Under the pieces are notes generated by a model. That model was given only the letters and a program-made list of their open reading frames with translations. It did no database searches and had not been told where the DNA came from. A program made the position numbers and the translations under genes. Below are positions 45,354 to 56,610 of a DNA stretch of 64,000 nucleotides, piece after piece. Each line of letters begins with the position of its first letter. The first letter of the stretch is position 1. The DNA comes from Ampullaceana balthica (taxonomy: Eukaryota > Mollusca > Gastropoda > Lymnaeidae): positions 1 to 64,000 of the forward strand of contig CALYLW010000554.1 in assembly GCA_944989445.1 (NCBI GenBank), read 5' to 3'.

Positions 45354-46870
45354 CCATTTTGTTTATCTAGCACCCTACTTGCTGGGTTGTCACAGTAAGA
45401 TGCCAAATGAAATTTTCTCACTTAAAAACAAACTAACAAACAAAATAAGACTGAAACGTCTATTAACTAAATAAAAAATGAAATTGTCTTTAAAATATTT
45501 ATTTATCTTCTAAGAACATTAAAATTAGACACTTTGGTTAAAAAATATACTTTTAAAAAATTAAATATCAATGGCTTAGTTAAATAGAGATGATTTTAAA
45601 TTAAATTTTAACACTAAAATTATATTTTTAGGATTTGTAGTTTTAAAGTTATGAATTTTTAAAGTGTGGTTCAATTTGTCCCCATCCCCAATGCATTTTT
45701 CCTCCACATTCTATGACCTCAATTCGGCTGTTCGCGTCACGCACTTTATTTCTCGTTTTAATAATTCAGGATCAATGCTATATATAAAATAATAATTTCT
45801 TTATTTTGTTTTTAAAATATTCTTTATTAATAAATCATTTTACTTTGTATTAACAGTAAAATTTATCTTTAAACGATGTTTATGTTGTGTTTACAAGTTC
45901 CAGTTCACACAACTAACATGACCTACATATGACTAAGTGAACTGCCCCATATAAAAGTGTACAATTAATACTAGGAACCCCTTTTGAACCTTCAACTTTG
46001 GCTCATGACTAATTAATTTAACAACCCTGACCAATGGCTAAATAGTTTTTGCACACGGCCACAACTAATGAATGAAACTATTGAAGGCATAGTTGTAGTA
46101 GGTGTCACAATGAGGTTGAATGACTAGTAATGTTTGCCAGGGACAACAAGTCTGCACAAGGTACATTATGATCTTTTATAATATCAACTCTGAAGGGTTT
46201 AGCCTTCTAAATTAAGTATATTATTGAATTAATTCCATATTAGATCATTTTTTAAGTTCAATTATCAAATATTTTAATGTTAATAGGCAAAATAATTGAA
46301 TATTATATAAGCATCAAGGACTTCCGCCATTGAAAGGGGCGGTGTCACTTTGATATAAAGAAATACACCTCGTTAAACATAACTAATGGCCGCAACGTCC
46401 TAGCTACATGAGAATTGGCACACATATACATCGATTAGATTGTGCACTTATATTTTTAATATGAAAGACATATTCTTTAAATTTCTTCAAAAATTTTTTG
46501 GTCAAACATGGTCAAACTTAGGATTACAAAATACTGGTCGATTGAAAATACAAAGAAAAACTAACAAAATGTAGGCCAATATGTCTACCAAAGCTTTAGA
46601 CCGGAAAAGGAACTCAAATATGTATCGAAAGAACCTATTTGTTAATAGTTTTACACCCTCCTCGGAAAAATTAAAAACTTGGATCTCAGGCGCCGGATTT
46701 TTTCCCCCGGTACAAAAAACGTAGTGGTCTCCCCTGACATACCAAAGTACCTATTAAAATAGATGAATAATACTTTTTAAAAAACATCTTCATTCAGTAA
46801 ATTTATTTTAGCATGGGTCGTTCCAGGTAAAAAAATTCAGAAAGCAGGGTGCTAGATAAACAAAATGGAT
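45354..46870. mobile_element. Possible DNA element bounded by a 24-bp inverted repeat
   Basis: CATCCATTTTGTTTATCTAG followed by CACCCT on the left (about 45352-45377) is the exact complement of AGGGTGCTAGATAAACAAAA followed by TGGATG on the right (about 46847-46872). The 1.5 kb between is AT-rich without a convincing ORF. Target duplications were not found, so it may be an element whose true ends lie a little further out. Confidence 0.45.
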
Positions 46871-46891
46871 GTACCGTGACCAGGTTATGTA

Positions 46892-47044
46892 CAATGTTCC
46901 CTTTAAGCTGCACGGTTGCGCAGATATTTAACAGATGCCGTGCAGGCATTTTGAATTTCCGCATATAGCACAAAAAACGGTGCAACTTTGCACACAAATT
47001 TTTTTACTTTGCACACGGGTCAACGAACCTTAGAGGGAACATTG
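46892..47044. mobile_element. hAT-type MITE, CAATGTTCCC family, copy 3
   Basis: Starts CAATGTTCCCTTTAAGCTG and ends ACCTTAGAGGGAACATTG. Perfect 8-bp duplication GTTATGTA (46884-46891, 47045-47052). Confidence 0.94.
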
Positions 47045-47052
47045 GTTATGTA

Positions 47053-48178
47053 TCATATAGAGCCGAAAAATTGCCTCAGAAATTAATAAGACTTACAAAT
47101 TAGCGCTGTAATCGCTAAAATACAACATAAAATAATGCATTTAATAAATTAAAAGCGTAAGTTCTCACAAGAAAATTAATTTTGATGTGAAATAATATGC
47201 GTGTAGAAACGGCAGGAATACCCAAGGAGCATTGTTTAGTATAGACTAATCAGTATCAGAATGTTAATCGTAAGGCATTAAAATCACAATGCTAAAGCCT
47301 AGTGCCCTAGGTTTAAATTAAAGTTAAGCAAAACTAGCAAGAGTAGACTTTCACTTTATTTTAAAATATATTTCAAGATTCACGTCTATGACTTCTGCTA
47401 CTTAGATTTAAATTAAGTTGATTAGGTCTAGCCTAATTAATAACTTTACTAATTAATAATTAGTTAGCCATTGGCCTTAGCTTACTACTGACTAATCCTT
47501 TTTGATTTCTGTGTTTGAATAATATTGAATAATAAGTTAATTTATTATTATTGGTACAATAATTAATAGGGCAGGGCCTATCAATATTAAAATTATAATT
47601 GTTGTTCTTTCTTGGTCTAATTTAACAAATGGAATTCAAAACAACAACAAAAAAAAACTTATACTTAAGTATAAGCTGTATCTGTAGCATATTTGAGATA
47701 GAATGAAGTATCATGTGGAAATTACATGCATTTTGCAAAAATTTAGCTGATGCCTACTTATTAATTAATTATAGGCAAAGATAACTATTTCATCAAGAAT
47801 GCAAACACTAACTAGCCATTGCTATATAAGTCCAATCTGTTAATTGTTACATCTATAATCTATAGTCACATTCAGTCATAATTTGAAGAAGAGTGTTCTA
47901 CACTAGAAGCCCAATGAAATAAAAGGGCTTTTCTAGAAACGATTGACTTAAGAATGCTCTACAATGCCACTTGTTCTGAGGGTAGTCTTTTAATGTAATA
48001 TTAGAATGAATTAGATAATGATAACTTCATTATAGTACTAGTACTAAAGTTATTGAAGTTCCCTGACATACTAATGCCCCTAGTTTTTCTTTTAAGTATA
48101 CAGTTTTGAGAGAAAGTTTAGTCTACAAACATTACAAAGGTTAATTTAAATATTATGAGGAATAAAATTTATGTTATA
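47053..48178. other. AT-rich sequence, probably ASH1L leader intron
   Basis: No ORF. The stretch 47570-47630 (TTAATAGGGC... to GGTCTAA) is a diverged duplicate of 50180-50241, just upstream of the first coding exon. Confidence 0.4.
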
Positions 48179-49186
48179 CTAGGTGCAAGTACCCAGCTTT
48201 CCCGGGTTTAAAATAAGGTTTTCTGTAGAAGCGTACAAAACTGTCTATTTGCATGCAATAAAAGGGTACATTTATCTTAAAGCAATGTGATAGACAACAT
48301 TTTTGGCAGTTCCATATGGCGTGTGTACAAAAAGATTTTCCTCTTTGCCCACTCTGGAGCAGGCCACATACAACTGCCCATGAGAAAAGCATGGTGTCTG
48401 CAAGTCTATACCAGCAATCCCAAAAGACTGGCCCTGTGACTTGTTGATTGTCATGGCAAAGCACAGTTTCAGTTATAAGGGAACGAATGCCTTCTGAACT
48501 TGCTAAACATTTTTTGTTTAGCAAACGTTTCACCAAAATGCCTCCATGTGGATGCAGAGGGACATCTTGGACCCCATGCTGGCGGAGGCCAAGGGGGCGT
48601 CGCAGCACCTTGGAACCTTGATCCCGTCCACCCTTTTGTGGGGCACTGAGCAATTTTTGTTTAGTTACTTTTCTCTAAAATGTACCCACGGCTCAGAACA
48701 GGCACATGGAACACTACTTCTGGCTGGAGGAGGCCAGAGTGAGGTTGGGGTGGAACGAAACCTGTTTAAGAACCTCCCCCATGTAATTTTGTGTATGTGT
48801 ACCAAATAATAGAAAAAAAATAGAAGCCTTAGTAATAACCTGTTAGCACTTAATACTTTTTGGCTAAATATCCGCGAAGCTCACTTTGCTGTGCTTTAAA
48901 TAGAATCCAATGAAAATGACAGGTAGATATGGACTTTTTATTTTTAGATACTCCGCGAAGTATTATTATTTTAATACTTTCGCAGAAACATTAAAAAAAT
49001 AGTATATATATTTTTGGCTGGAGGAGGCCAGAGTGAGGTTGGGACGGAACAAAACCTGTTTAAGAACCTTCTCCGTTTTTTTGTGTGTACAAGTACCAAA
49101 TTTCACTTTATTTGGTTGTCTGGATCTTGAGTTTTAAGGGAACAGACAGACAGGCAGACAACAAATGCATCTTATATATATAGAGA
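48179..49186 (-). mobile_element. Helitron with complete ends and a helicase fragment, 1.0 kb
   Basis: On the minus strand it starts TCTCTATATATATAAGATGC (from 49186, after A) and ends CCCGGGAAAGCTGGG, TACTTGCAC and CTAG (complement of 48179-48182), followed by T. Two direct copies of GGCTGGAGGAGGCCAGAGTG lie inside (48721 and 49015). It keeps only the end of the Rep-helicase gene. Confidence 0.88.
48269..48660 (-). pseudogene. C-terminal fragment of a Helitron PIF1-like helicase
   Basis: Helitrons move with a Rep-helicase protein. The minus-strand frame 48272-48454 encodes the last conserved helicase motifs: [11 protein letters not shown], then GIDLQTPCF, and [12 protein letters not shown], which is motif VI with the arginine finger region. 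The upstream frame (48455-48653) is shifted, so a frameshift lies near 48455-48480. The Rep domain and helicase motifs I-IV are missing. It cannot act on its own. Confidence 0.88.
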
Positions 49187-50357
49187 TTAAAATATATTTC
49201 AACATAAAACTTTTATTTTATACTTTAATTACTATTAATTTACTTAGAAGCTTGTTACACTAGAGTGAACTTGGTGGTTTAGATTTTTTGCTGATTATTG
49301 TATGCAAAAAAGTATCATAATTAAAACACACTTCTTATTTATGTACTGCTGCATTGACAACTCTATTTATAGTTATAGTATAGTGTTGGCATATTCAGGG
49401 ATAATTTTAGAAATACAATACTATCTTCTGATAATTTTTTTTTATTTTGCTGATAAGTAAGCCTTTAAGTATTTTTTTGTGAATACCAAAAGAAAACTAT
49501 TTAGGTAAATTTAAATTCAACTGTTCATTAAGCATTTATTTAGTTTCTTTTGTTTAGGAAAGCACATTTTTCATTTACTTATCACATGCATGTATTAAAT
49601 AAACACATAAAAAAATAAAGTGAACATTTAATGTTACCATTATAATTGTGTTGAAATACATATTATAACAAAACAATAAATTCATGAAACGTGAAAATAA
49701 TAAATGGTCAGTATTTCTTACTTGGGGATATTTGTTATACAAAAGAAACTAAATTAGTATACAATTTCAGTTTGTTTTATAATTTATAATATTTTATTTT
49801 TATGTGCACTTAATCACATTTTCATTTCCACTCAGATTCATCATTATCATTCTTTTCATATTCTTAATAATTCTAACCACATCATTTTAACTCATTAGTG
49901 GATGACCCCGAACATACCAGTTAGTAAAAATTGTAAACATTTATTTTTAAAATAAATTCTTTAGAATAAATTTAAATAATAAAACATTTGTAGTAATATG
50001 AAAACTTACCAAACTGTTCCAAAAGACAAAAGTGTTTTAAAAATGAAAAGTGTGAATGCTTTTTTGAAATAATTTTATATGGAAACCAAATGCAACATTT
50101 CTGTTTAATATATGGTACATGTAAAAATAAAAGTATAAAAGTTTATGGATTTTAAAAATTCTTGATGTTTAATTTTCCCAATTAATAGGGTGGCCTATTA
50201 ATATTAAAATTGTTGTTCTTTCTTGGTCTAATCTAACTAATGGGTGCAATTTTGAGAATTTTTTGTATGGAATTAGATTCTTCTTATCCTCAATTTCTTT
50301 TATTTTTATTTTTTATAATCAGAAAAGAAAATAAAAGCTTATTATTATTTTTTTCAG
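49187..50357. other. AT-rich sequence, probably ASH1L leader intron
   Basis: No ORF or transposon end. It ends with TTATTTTTTTCAG at 50357, a strong splice acceptor with a long pyrimidine tract. Confidence 0.5.
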
Positions 50358-50433
50358 AGTACACTGTGAATTAAATTTTTATCAATTATATGTAATTATG
50401 AATGGACTTTCTTAAGTGTTATTTGTGAAAGAC
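50358..50433 (+). other. ASH1L 5' untranslated part of the first coding exon
   Basis: Starts after the acceptor CAG at 50357. A stop (TAA, 50413-50415) is in frame with, and upstream of, the ATG at 50434, so no earlier coding exon can be joined in this frame. Confidence 0.65.
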
Positions 50434-50685
50434 ATGAATCGAGATGGTGGGACAACAGAACAATCTTCAGATTATGAAACTAGTGATGCTAACACAAGCT
50501 CTTTGAATAATAGTTTAAGTGAAGAGGAATTCTCAATAGAAAGTTCAAATATTGATAGTGGTGGATTGAAATTAACTATTTCTTGTCGCAAAAGAAGCTG
50601 TGAAGATGAACAAGATAATTCAGCTGGAGCCCACCTGAACCAACAGAAAGACCAAAGAGTCAAGCATCTGAATATGGAAAGAGAG
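50434..50685 (+). CDS. ASH1L: ASH1-like histone methyltransferase, coding exon 1 (84 codons)
   Basis: Start of the ASH1-like protein, a nuclear enzyme that dimethylates histone H3 lysine 36 and opposes Polycomb silencing. The exon opens at ATG 50434 (MNRDGGTTEQSSDYETSD...). An in-frame stop upstream supports this start; the GTG at 50416 is not needed. The residues are acidic and serine-rich, then basic, as in a disordered leader. The donor is GAGAG|GTGTGG with the exon ending at 50685, phase 0, and it joins in frame to the acceptor at 51153. Family identity rests on the later exons, not on this one. An extension of the open frame to 50712 past the donor is intron read-through. Confidence 0.78.
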
Positions 50686-51153
50686 GTGTGGTCTATACCT
50701 CTTATTATTTAAATGATCAGTTGAATATTTCTTGTTAATTTGAAAGATATAATACCTTAAAATAGATCAATTACAAATAACTTCCTTGCCAAATGCATTG
50801 AGATATGTATGTGTGGTTTTTTTTTAATTAATTTCTTTTTCATTTTTAAGGTACATGTACTGTTAATTTTTTAGTTATTTCTGAATTCTTTTTTGTTGAG
50901 AGTTTATTAACTTGGAGCTTTTCACAAGGAAAAAAAATCAAATAATGTAAACGAATGCATCTAAATTATTTTTAAAATAATATTGTGTATCTGTTTGGGC
51001 TCATCCACATGAACTGTGTTTTGTATACCCTTCACCACAATTCATAACTTTTTGGTTAAAATGATATCTATACATGTCTGTTTTATCATCAATATCTATA
51101 TTATACATGTTTGTAAGCTTCTTCTACTTATTAGTCTTTAAAATTATTTTCAG
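50686..51153 (+). other. ASH1L intron 1
   Basis: 468-bp AT-rich intron bounded by GTGTGG and ATTTTCAG. Nothing else seen in it. Confidence 0.75.
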
Positions 51154-53905
51154 ATATCTGAGATGAACTGTACAAATGAAGATTATCTACAAAATTCAGA
51201 TTCTCACAAAGATTTACCTAAATCTGGGCACTTGTACAATGACCATCCATCTTATAATGAAAGAGGTAGATTTTGTCTGGCACCCACAATGAGTCCCTCA
51301 AGATCAAACAAAGGGGTTCAGCTGAAAGCACCTTCCTCCAGTGAACACCAGAATTCTGCTTTGTTTGTCAGTACACATAATGATAGTAGCAATTCTGTTT
51401 TTAAGTTAGGGACTCAATTAGAAGTATCAAAAAGCGGTGATGGTCTTAAAGTCTTTAAGCGATTTAAACAGGAGGGCAGCATTAGTATTTCATCTTTACA
51501 TGATAGTCATGAACCTCTGCTAAGACTGGACACCTTGCCCAATGTGTCTCCAGACAGTGGGATAATATCCCTGGATGAATCTCCCTTTGGCAGTGAATCA
51601 CCAAATTCTTTTGTAAATGGTGACTGTAGTGCTGAATTACAACATGGTCCCCCAGGCTCTTTTACAACCACCAGTCAGAATCCACACGTAAGAACAGTCA
51701 CTATGGATGATGCCATGAAAGAAAATTCATTAATTGAAGATGGAAAGGAGCGAAATGTAAATGAACACTCTACTGGTGATTTGTCTGAACAAGAAGGAGT
51801 AAAAACCATGGCTGTTGATTTAAAGAAAGAGCTTCAACAAATATCTCCATCAAAAGAGAGTGAAATTGACTGCTGTACTGATGAAGATGTAATTTCACCA
51901 GTAATCACAAATGGAAGCGGTGTTATTCTGTCTTCTCCTCACAAAATTAGTCAAACAATGGGGCGTAAAAAAAGGGGTAGACCCCCAAAGCAAAAGAAAT
52001 CCTTGTTACTCAGGCATAAAAGAAGTACAATTTACAGCGGATTATATGGTGCCATGGCAATTACACCTCATGCAGATCATAAAAGTCCATCATCTGCAGA
52101 CATTTATGGAGATAGTAGCAAGAACGTTTCTGAAATTTTGAATGGAAAACCTAGCCAAGTTACTGCAGCTGTGGAGAGTGCAGATATGGAAGAGATGAAT
52201 GATGTTTCCTGTGATAATACTTCATTTAAAAAAAGGAGCCCTGGTCGACCTAAAGGATCAGCAGCAAAGAAGAGCACAGACACAGAGGTGTTCCATCATG
52301 CGTATAAAAACATTTCATTGAAGTCAAAGACTATTAATTTAAAAGTAAAAAATAACATTAGTTGCAAATTTAAAAAAGATGTAGCTAAACGTCCACGTGG
52401 CAGACCCCGTAAAGACCTAGTTCCAACAGATAGTCATTCTCATCGTTCGTTTGACAATAGTGATTGTTATAAAGTAAATTCAAAGTTACTTGGGAATGAT
52501 GACACTATAGAAAATAATAAATGTAATAAAGCTGTTAGGAAAAAACATTTCCGCAAAAGAGTTTTCACACAAAAGAAAAGAAAGCCACAGATTTTTAAAA
52601 CGAGCAATAATGTTCCGAATCAAATAATGCAAAAAGCAATATCTAAACCTGTTACCGTTGATAAAAATAAAATGAATTCTGGGGCGTCTTTAAATTCAGG
52701 GCTTTCTGTTACTGGGTCAAGTCCTGAAAAGAGGATTTGTCATGGTACAATAAAAGCCAAACCTCATATCAGTCCTGAAAAATCTGTTTTTCAGGACAAT
52801 GACCTTGATGCATTACTTAAAAGTGTTAAATCCTCAATCACCAGCCAGTTCACAAATGAGGATCCTGGAAGTGACATCATAGGCAACATTTCTTTTGTCA
52901 ATCCTTTCAAAGTTTCCGAGCCATCACCATTTCCCAAAATGATAAAACCTGAATTACCAAAAGTTGTCAAACCTAAATCCAAAAAACCAAAACTTCATGT
53001 GATGATGAGAAGAACCAAACGCAAAAAGCGAAAGAAGGTACCTGCCAATAAAGTTGTCCCCCCGGCTCCACTGCCCCCCAAAAAGTTAAATGTGTTTAGC
53101 ACTGTTGAACCTCTGAAGAAAGTTGGAAAATTCACAGTTGTCCCTCAGAAAAAGACAGGGACTTTTGGTTCCCCAACATCTGAAAAACGTTTATCATTTT
53201 TTACATCATGTGTTCAGCCATCTAAAATACTAGCAACCAGTCGCTTAAATGTTTTCCGTTCCGGAACTGGTGTTGATGAAGCGCACAGATCAGGAACTCC
53301 TACAGATACTGATCAACCCGATTGCTTTGATAAACGAGGCAAAAGACGCCACCGCCTTTTATACAGAAAGTCCAAACATAAAAACATTATAGATCCTGTC
53401 TTTGCTGCTGATTTAGATACACTGGTTTCAGGGTTGAACGGAATGTTTTTATCAGAGAACCCTGCAGACAACTATATACGAGTTCGTCCTGGAGAGATGC
53501 CATTGCCTTCAATATTTAGAGTTATTAAGATTGACGTCAATAAGAAGACAAAAGATAGAATTCTTGCCTCTGAAACATCTTTATTAGATAGAAATAAACT
53601 GCGAAAAGAGACACCTTCACCCTATGATTCACCTACTGCAAGCTTTAAGCCTATTTCTAAAGTTGGGAGAAAGAAAAGTTTTTCAGATCAAATTGGAGAT
53701 CAGCGTGAGCTTTCATCAATTAGTGACTCAAGTGACCAACGGCTACCACCTAAAAAGCGACACAGGCTAGTTAACTTAGAAGCAACTCAGTTTAGCTCTC
53801 CTATAAACTATTTCAATGATTCTACATCATTGAAGAAAGATGCAAAGATACAAAGAAAAGGCAAACGGCTCAGAAAAACATTGTGCAATGAGGACAATAA
53901 ATATG
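51154..53905 (+). CDS. ASH1L: ASH1-like histone methyltransferase, coding exon 2 (large exon, about 917 codons)
   Basis: The giant exon that encodes most of the N-terminal half. From memory, vertebrate ASH1L also has one very large early exon. Visible in order: an SPDSGI phrase near residue 200; AT-hook 1 (GRKKRGRPPKQKK) near residue 354; AT-hook 2 (RSPGRPKGSAAKK) near 445; AT-hook 3 (KRPRGRPRKD) near 495; long basic K/R runs that may be nuclear localisation signals (RRTKRKKRKK near 615); then a conserved block at about 831-875, with DPVFAADLDTLVSGL and LPSIFRVIKI. That block matches the DPDFIAELEEL...LPTIFRI block of vertebrate ASH1L and is the best family evidence in this exon. The rest is S/T/K-rich and looks disordered. 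The donor is AAATATG|GTAAAT, phase 1. The open frame to 53943 is read-through into the intron. Confidence 0.85.
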
Positions 53906-54073
53906 GTAAATTATTTTTTTTCCTATTACTGCTAATTTGTTAAAATCATGTTAACTTTATTTTTCACAAGATATATCTTATTATTGATTGATGTTTTGCT
54001 ATTTAATTTTCTTATTTCCATAAAATATTTTCAATGTATGGTTTTTAATATTGTCACATATAATAATCCACAG
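53906..54073 (+). other. ASH1L intron 2
   Basis: 168-bp intron with GTAAAT donor and CCACAG acceptor. It joins exon 2 (phase 1) and exon 3 so that the split codon is GTT and the frame continues as VDKSTLGRLGRNP. Confidence 0.8.
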
Positions 54074-55010
54074 TTGATAAATCAACTCTTGGTCGACTTG
54101 GTAGAAATCCTGTTTCACTGGAGCTGACAATAGATACAAGCAGCTACTCTACAGGGGGCTCAAGTGCATGTGTCTCATCGTTGTCCCCTTGCCCAAGTAG
54201 GCTTTCTACCCGCAGCTCTACTTTGCCCTCATTATCATCACCTTCACCTTCTGGTTCACCTGGATTAAGAAACAAAGTCCATTCTAAAAATAATTTTCCA
54301 TTAGCTTGTCCATTGCACTCCTTATCATGCAATGCAGCTGACCGATTCTCTTGCCCTGAATGCCAACTTCTGGAACAGTCCATTTCTCCTGTCACACTCC
54401 GCTCATGTCGTGCTACATTAAGATCCTTATCGGTTCATGCCTCAGAATCCAACTACTTATCCGATCATCCAGCAAGTAGCTCTGAGCCAAGTCCTGTCAT
54501 CAAGGAAGCTCTTGTGCCTGACAAGGTTCATATGAGAAATGCTAGAAAACGGCGGAAATCAGTTAACATATCTGCTGAAGAATCAGATACATCTCCACCA
54601 AGGCTGGAAAAAAACACGTGTTTATCCCCAATGGCACAGCGGGACAGTAGTTTTTTCTCTGAACCTCCTGAGATCACAAACTCTCCATTCAAAAGCTGTG
54701 TCTCGCCCAGGCGACAGAATCCATCAAGGGTCTCCAACTTATCACCCAATAGCTTGACCGCTAGCCCTTTATCACCAAGGAAGAAACCGTGTTCAAATGT
54801 GTCTCCACAAAGAAACTTGAGAGCATTATCTCCTACTAAAATAACTCCACAAACTGCTGTAGGCAGGAAAACGTGCAATAAGGTGGTGTCCTCTGTATCA
54901 AGCACATCTGTGATTAAGTCTTCATGTTCTGTACATGATCCGCTACCAATTGAGCATTGCAGCAAGCGCACTTTGGTTGAAGAAATCAAGGCAGCCCTCG
55001 CATGTGAAAA
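54074..55010 (+). CDS. ASH1L: ASH1-like histone methyltransferase, coding exon 3 (about 312 codons)
   Basis: Continues the disordered region: rich in serine and proline, with many SP sites (SPSGSPG, LSPNSLTASPLSPRKK, SPQRN) that could be phosphorylated by proline-directed kinases. A short Cys/His-containing part (CPLHSLSCNAADRFSCPEC, about residues 1080-1100) could bind a metal, but spacing does not fit a known finger. Near the end, EHCSKRTLVEEIKAAL resembles the HHIKRSVVEAM segment of vertebrate ASH1L. The donor is GAAAA|GTAAGT at 55010, phase 2. An antisense ORF over the same bases is a shadow. Confidence 0.83.
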
Positions 55011-55045
55011 GTAAGTAAATTTATCTATTTGAAATAGTTTATATA

Positions 55046-56065
55046 TCGTATATACTCGTTCTACAGCCAACTTTTTTTGGACAAAATCATATCGTATTTT
55101 TACAGACGCTCCTTCTACACAGAAGATTATTGCGTCCTACGCTTATCTATGGTTTGTGTTTAGTCCTGCATTCTTATTAGAGTTTTAAATGTTGATAAAG
55201 TGTTGGTTTTCCTGGTTTCTTCAGGCAACCCATTCCAAAGGTTGTGGGGTCGGCTTTCAAGCTGGTCATAGGCGATTTCTGCATGTACAATGAATATCGG
55301 TGTTGTTATTGTAGATCATCAAGGTCCTTGTCTACATTCTACAAGATTCGAATGCTCTACCAGAAGCTGTAAAATATTATTAAACATCTGCACTCACCTA
55401 TTTATTCATTTTACTTTTTGTTTGTGAATGTTTTAATGAATTGTTATAAAATTTTGTTTTCAACAACGAATTTTATTGTACGTGCTTTCGTCACTGTTAA
55501 CGAAAGAAAAAAAAAGAAAGAAATAAAAGTTAACTCTTACCTAACAAAGAAAACAAAGACAAAGATAGGTAGTACAAAGTAGTAGGAAATACAAGGAAAA
55601 GTATCATACAAAGAGTGGGTTGTACCTAAGTACCTATATATATAGTCACCAATTTATAATATTCTGAACAATAATATTCGATGTAGTAACCCTATTCTTG
55701 CAAATGAATCGTCAATGTAAGAGAAAACGATCGGCTGAACTGAAAATAGTTAACTTTGCTGAATCAAATAATTGGGCAGCTGCTCGTGAATTTTGCATTG
55801 ATTAGAAACAAGTAAGTGAGTGACGCAAAAAGAAAACGATAGAAGAAATACCAAAAAGCAAGAAACTGTGCCCAACAAGGTGTGCTTCATTTCCTGAGTT
55901 GGAGAAAGATATCCAAAAAATGTGTACCATTTTGTTAACGCTTTCCTATTATTTTTTGGGGTCGGCTTACGAGCGGGTTACACACTTTTTATTTTTTATA
56001 CTATTCTTTTCCAAAAGAGGTGGGTCGGCTTATGAACGAATGGGCTATAGAACGAGTATATACGG
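55046..56065 (+). mobile_element. Pogo/Tigger-like DNA transposon remnant in ASH1L intron 3
   Basis: Starts TCGTATATACTCGTTCTA and, as complement of the right end, CCGTATATACTCGTTCTA, with TA on both sides (55044-55045 and 56066-56067), as for Tc1/mariner-type elements. GGGTCGGCTTA-like motifs lie inside both ends. The interior (55704-55920) encodes a relic of the pogo-type helix-turn-helix DNA-binding domain: KRKRSAELKIVNFAE, NNWAAAREFCID and an RKKKTIEEIPKSKK-like run, with one or two stops. The DDE catalytic domain is absent. A piece of the jockey-like LINE (55147-55247, minus strand) is inserted in it. Confidence 0.83.
55147..55247 (-). mobile_element. Fragment of the jockey-like LINE of 17.5-18.6 kb
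   Basis: The complement reads TGGGTTGCCTGAAGAAACCA, GGAAAACCAACACTTTATCA and AATAAGAATGCAGGACTA, almost identical to 18405-18482. It lacks the GATAA tail, so it is not a simple full 3' insertion. Confidence 0.85.
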
Positions 56066-56475
56066 TAATTCTTAAAACTTTGCATTGTTAAAATAATGAA
56101 ATAATTTTCTTTGCTGTCAGTGATCTTATAGAAAAGTCTTCAAACTAAATATATTTTTTTTACAATTGCTGGTTTTAATTTTTACTTGAAGATTTTTTTT
56201 ATTAACCAACGGGATTGGCACATATGTAAGTCCGTTAGTTTATTATTCAATTCAATGGCTTTAAAATTTTCAACTGTCTTACAACTTAAAATTTATTTCA
56301 TTTTTCAATTAAAGTCAACTTTGATACGAAGTTATTAACATTTTACTGTGGTCCTCAGTTCAACTTATTTTTATTTTTTTGCATTTTATTTTAATACCTC
56401 ATTATTGCCTTTAAAAATTTAAGCCTAATTATAAAGTCAAATTCCTTGAATCATTTTACTCCAAACACTTTGCAG

Positions 56476-56610
56476 TGGTGATGAAACTTCTTCTTCTAGT
56501 GATGAGTCTGAAGATCCGTCCTCTCCAAGGAATGCTCATATTTCTAGCCAGCTGCCAAGAAAGAGATTTCAAAGAGTTGGATTATTTTCTGATTTTTACA
56601 AAGATGATGA
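56476..56610 (+). CDS. ASH1L: ASH1-like histone methyltransferase, coding exon 4 (45 codons)
   Basis: The acceptor is TTTGCAG at 56475 and the donor is GATGA|GTAAGT at 56610; phases 2 in and 2 out. It encodes an acidic serine run, then RKRFQRVGLFSDFYK, close to the KKYQKAGLYSDVYK motif that directly precedes the AWS-SET region in vertebrate ASH1L. This motif is the strongest proof of family. The next exons, which would begin near the PKSRLI segment and carry AWS, SET, post-SET, bromo, PHD and BAH domains, are not found by 64000, so the gene is partial here. Confidence 0.88.

Larger units (their letters stand above)
55011..56475 (+). other. ASH1L intron 3, holding a pogo-like element
   Basis: 1.46-kb intron from GTAAGT to TTTGCAG. 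About 70% of it is a transposon (55046-56065). Confidence 0.82.

Noticed and set aside
50416..50433. Earlier start codon of the ASH1L ORF
   Set aside because: The codon at 50416 is GTG. The first ATG in frame is at 50434, and a TAA lies just upstream.
53906..53943. Continuation of the large ASH1L ORF to 53943
   Set aside because: A good donor (ATG|GTAAAT) lies at 53905, the tail residues are hydrophobic and unlike the rest, and the next exon joins in frame from 54074.
54528..55070. 180-residue minus-strand ORF
   Set aside because: It is the antisense shadow of ASH1L exon 3.
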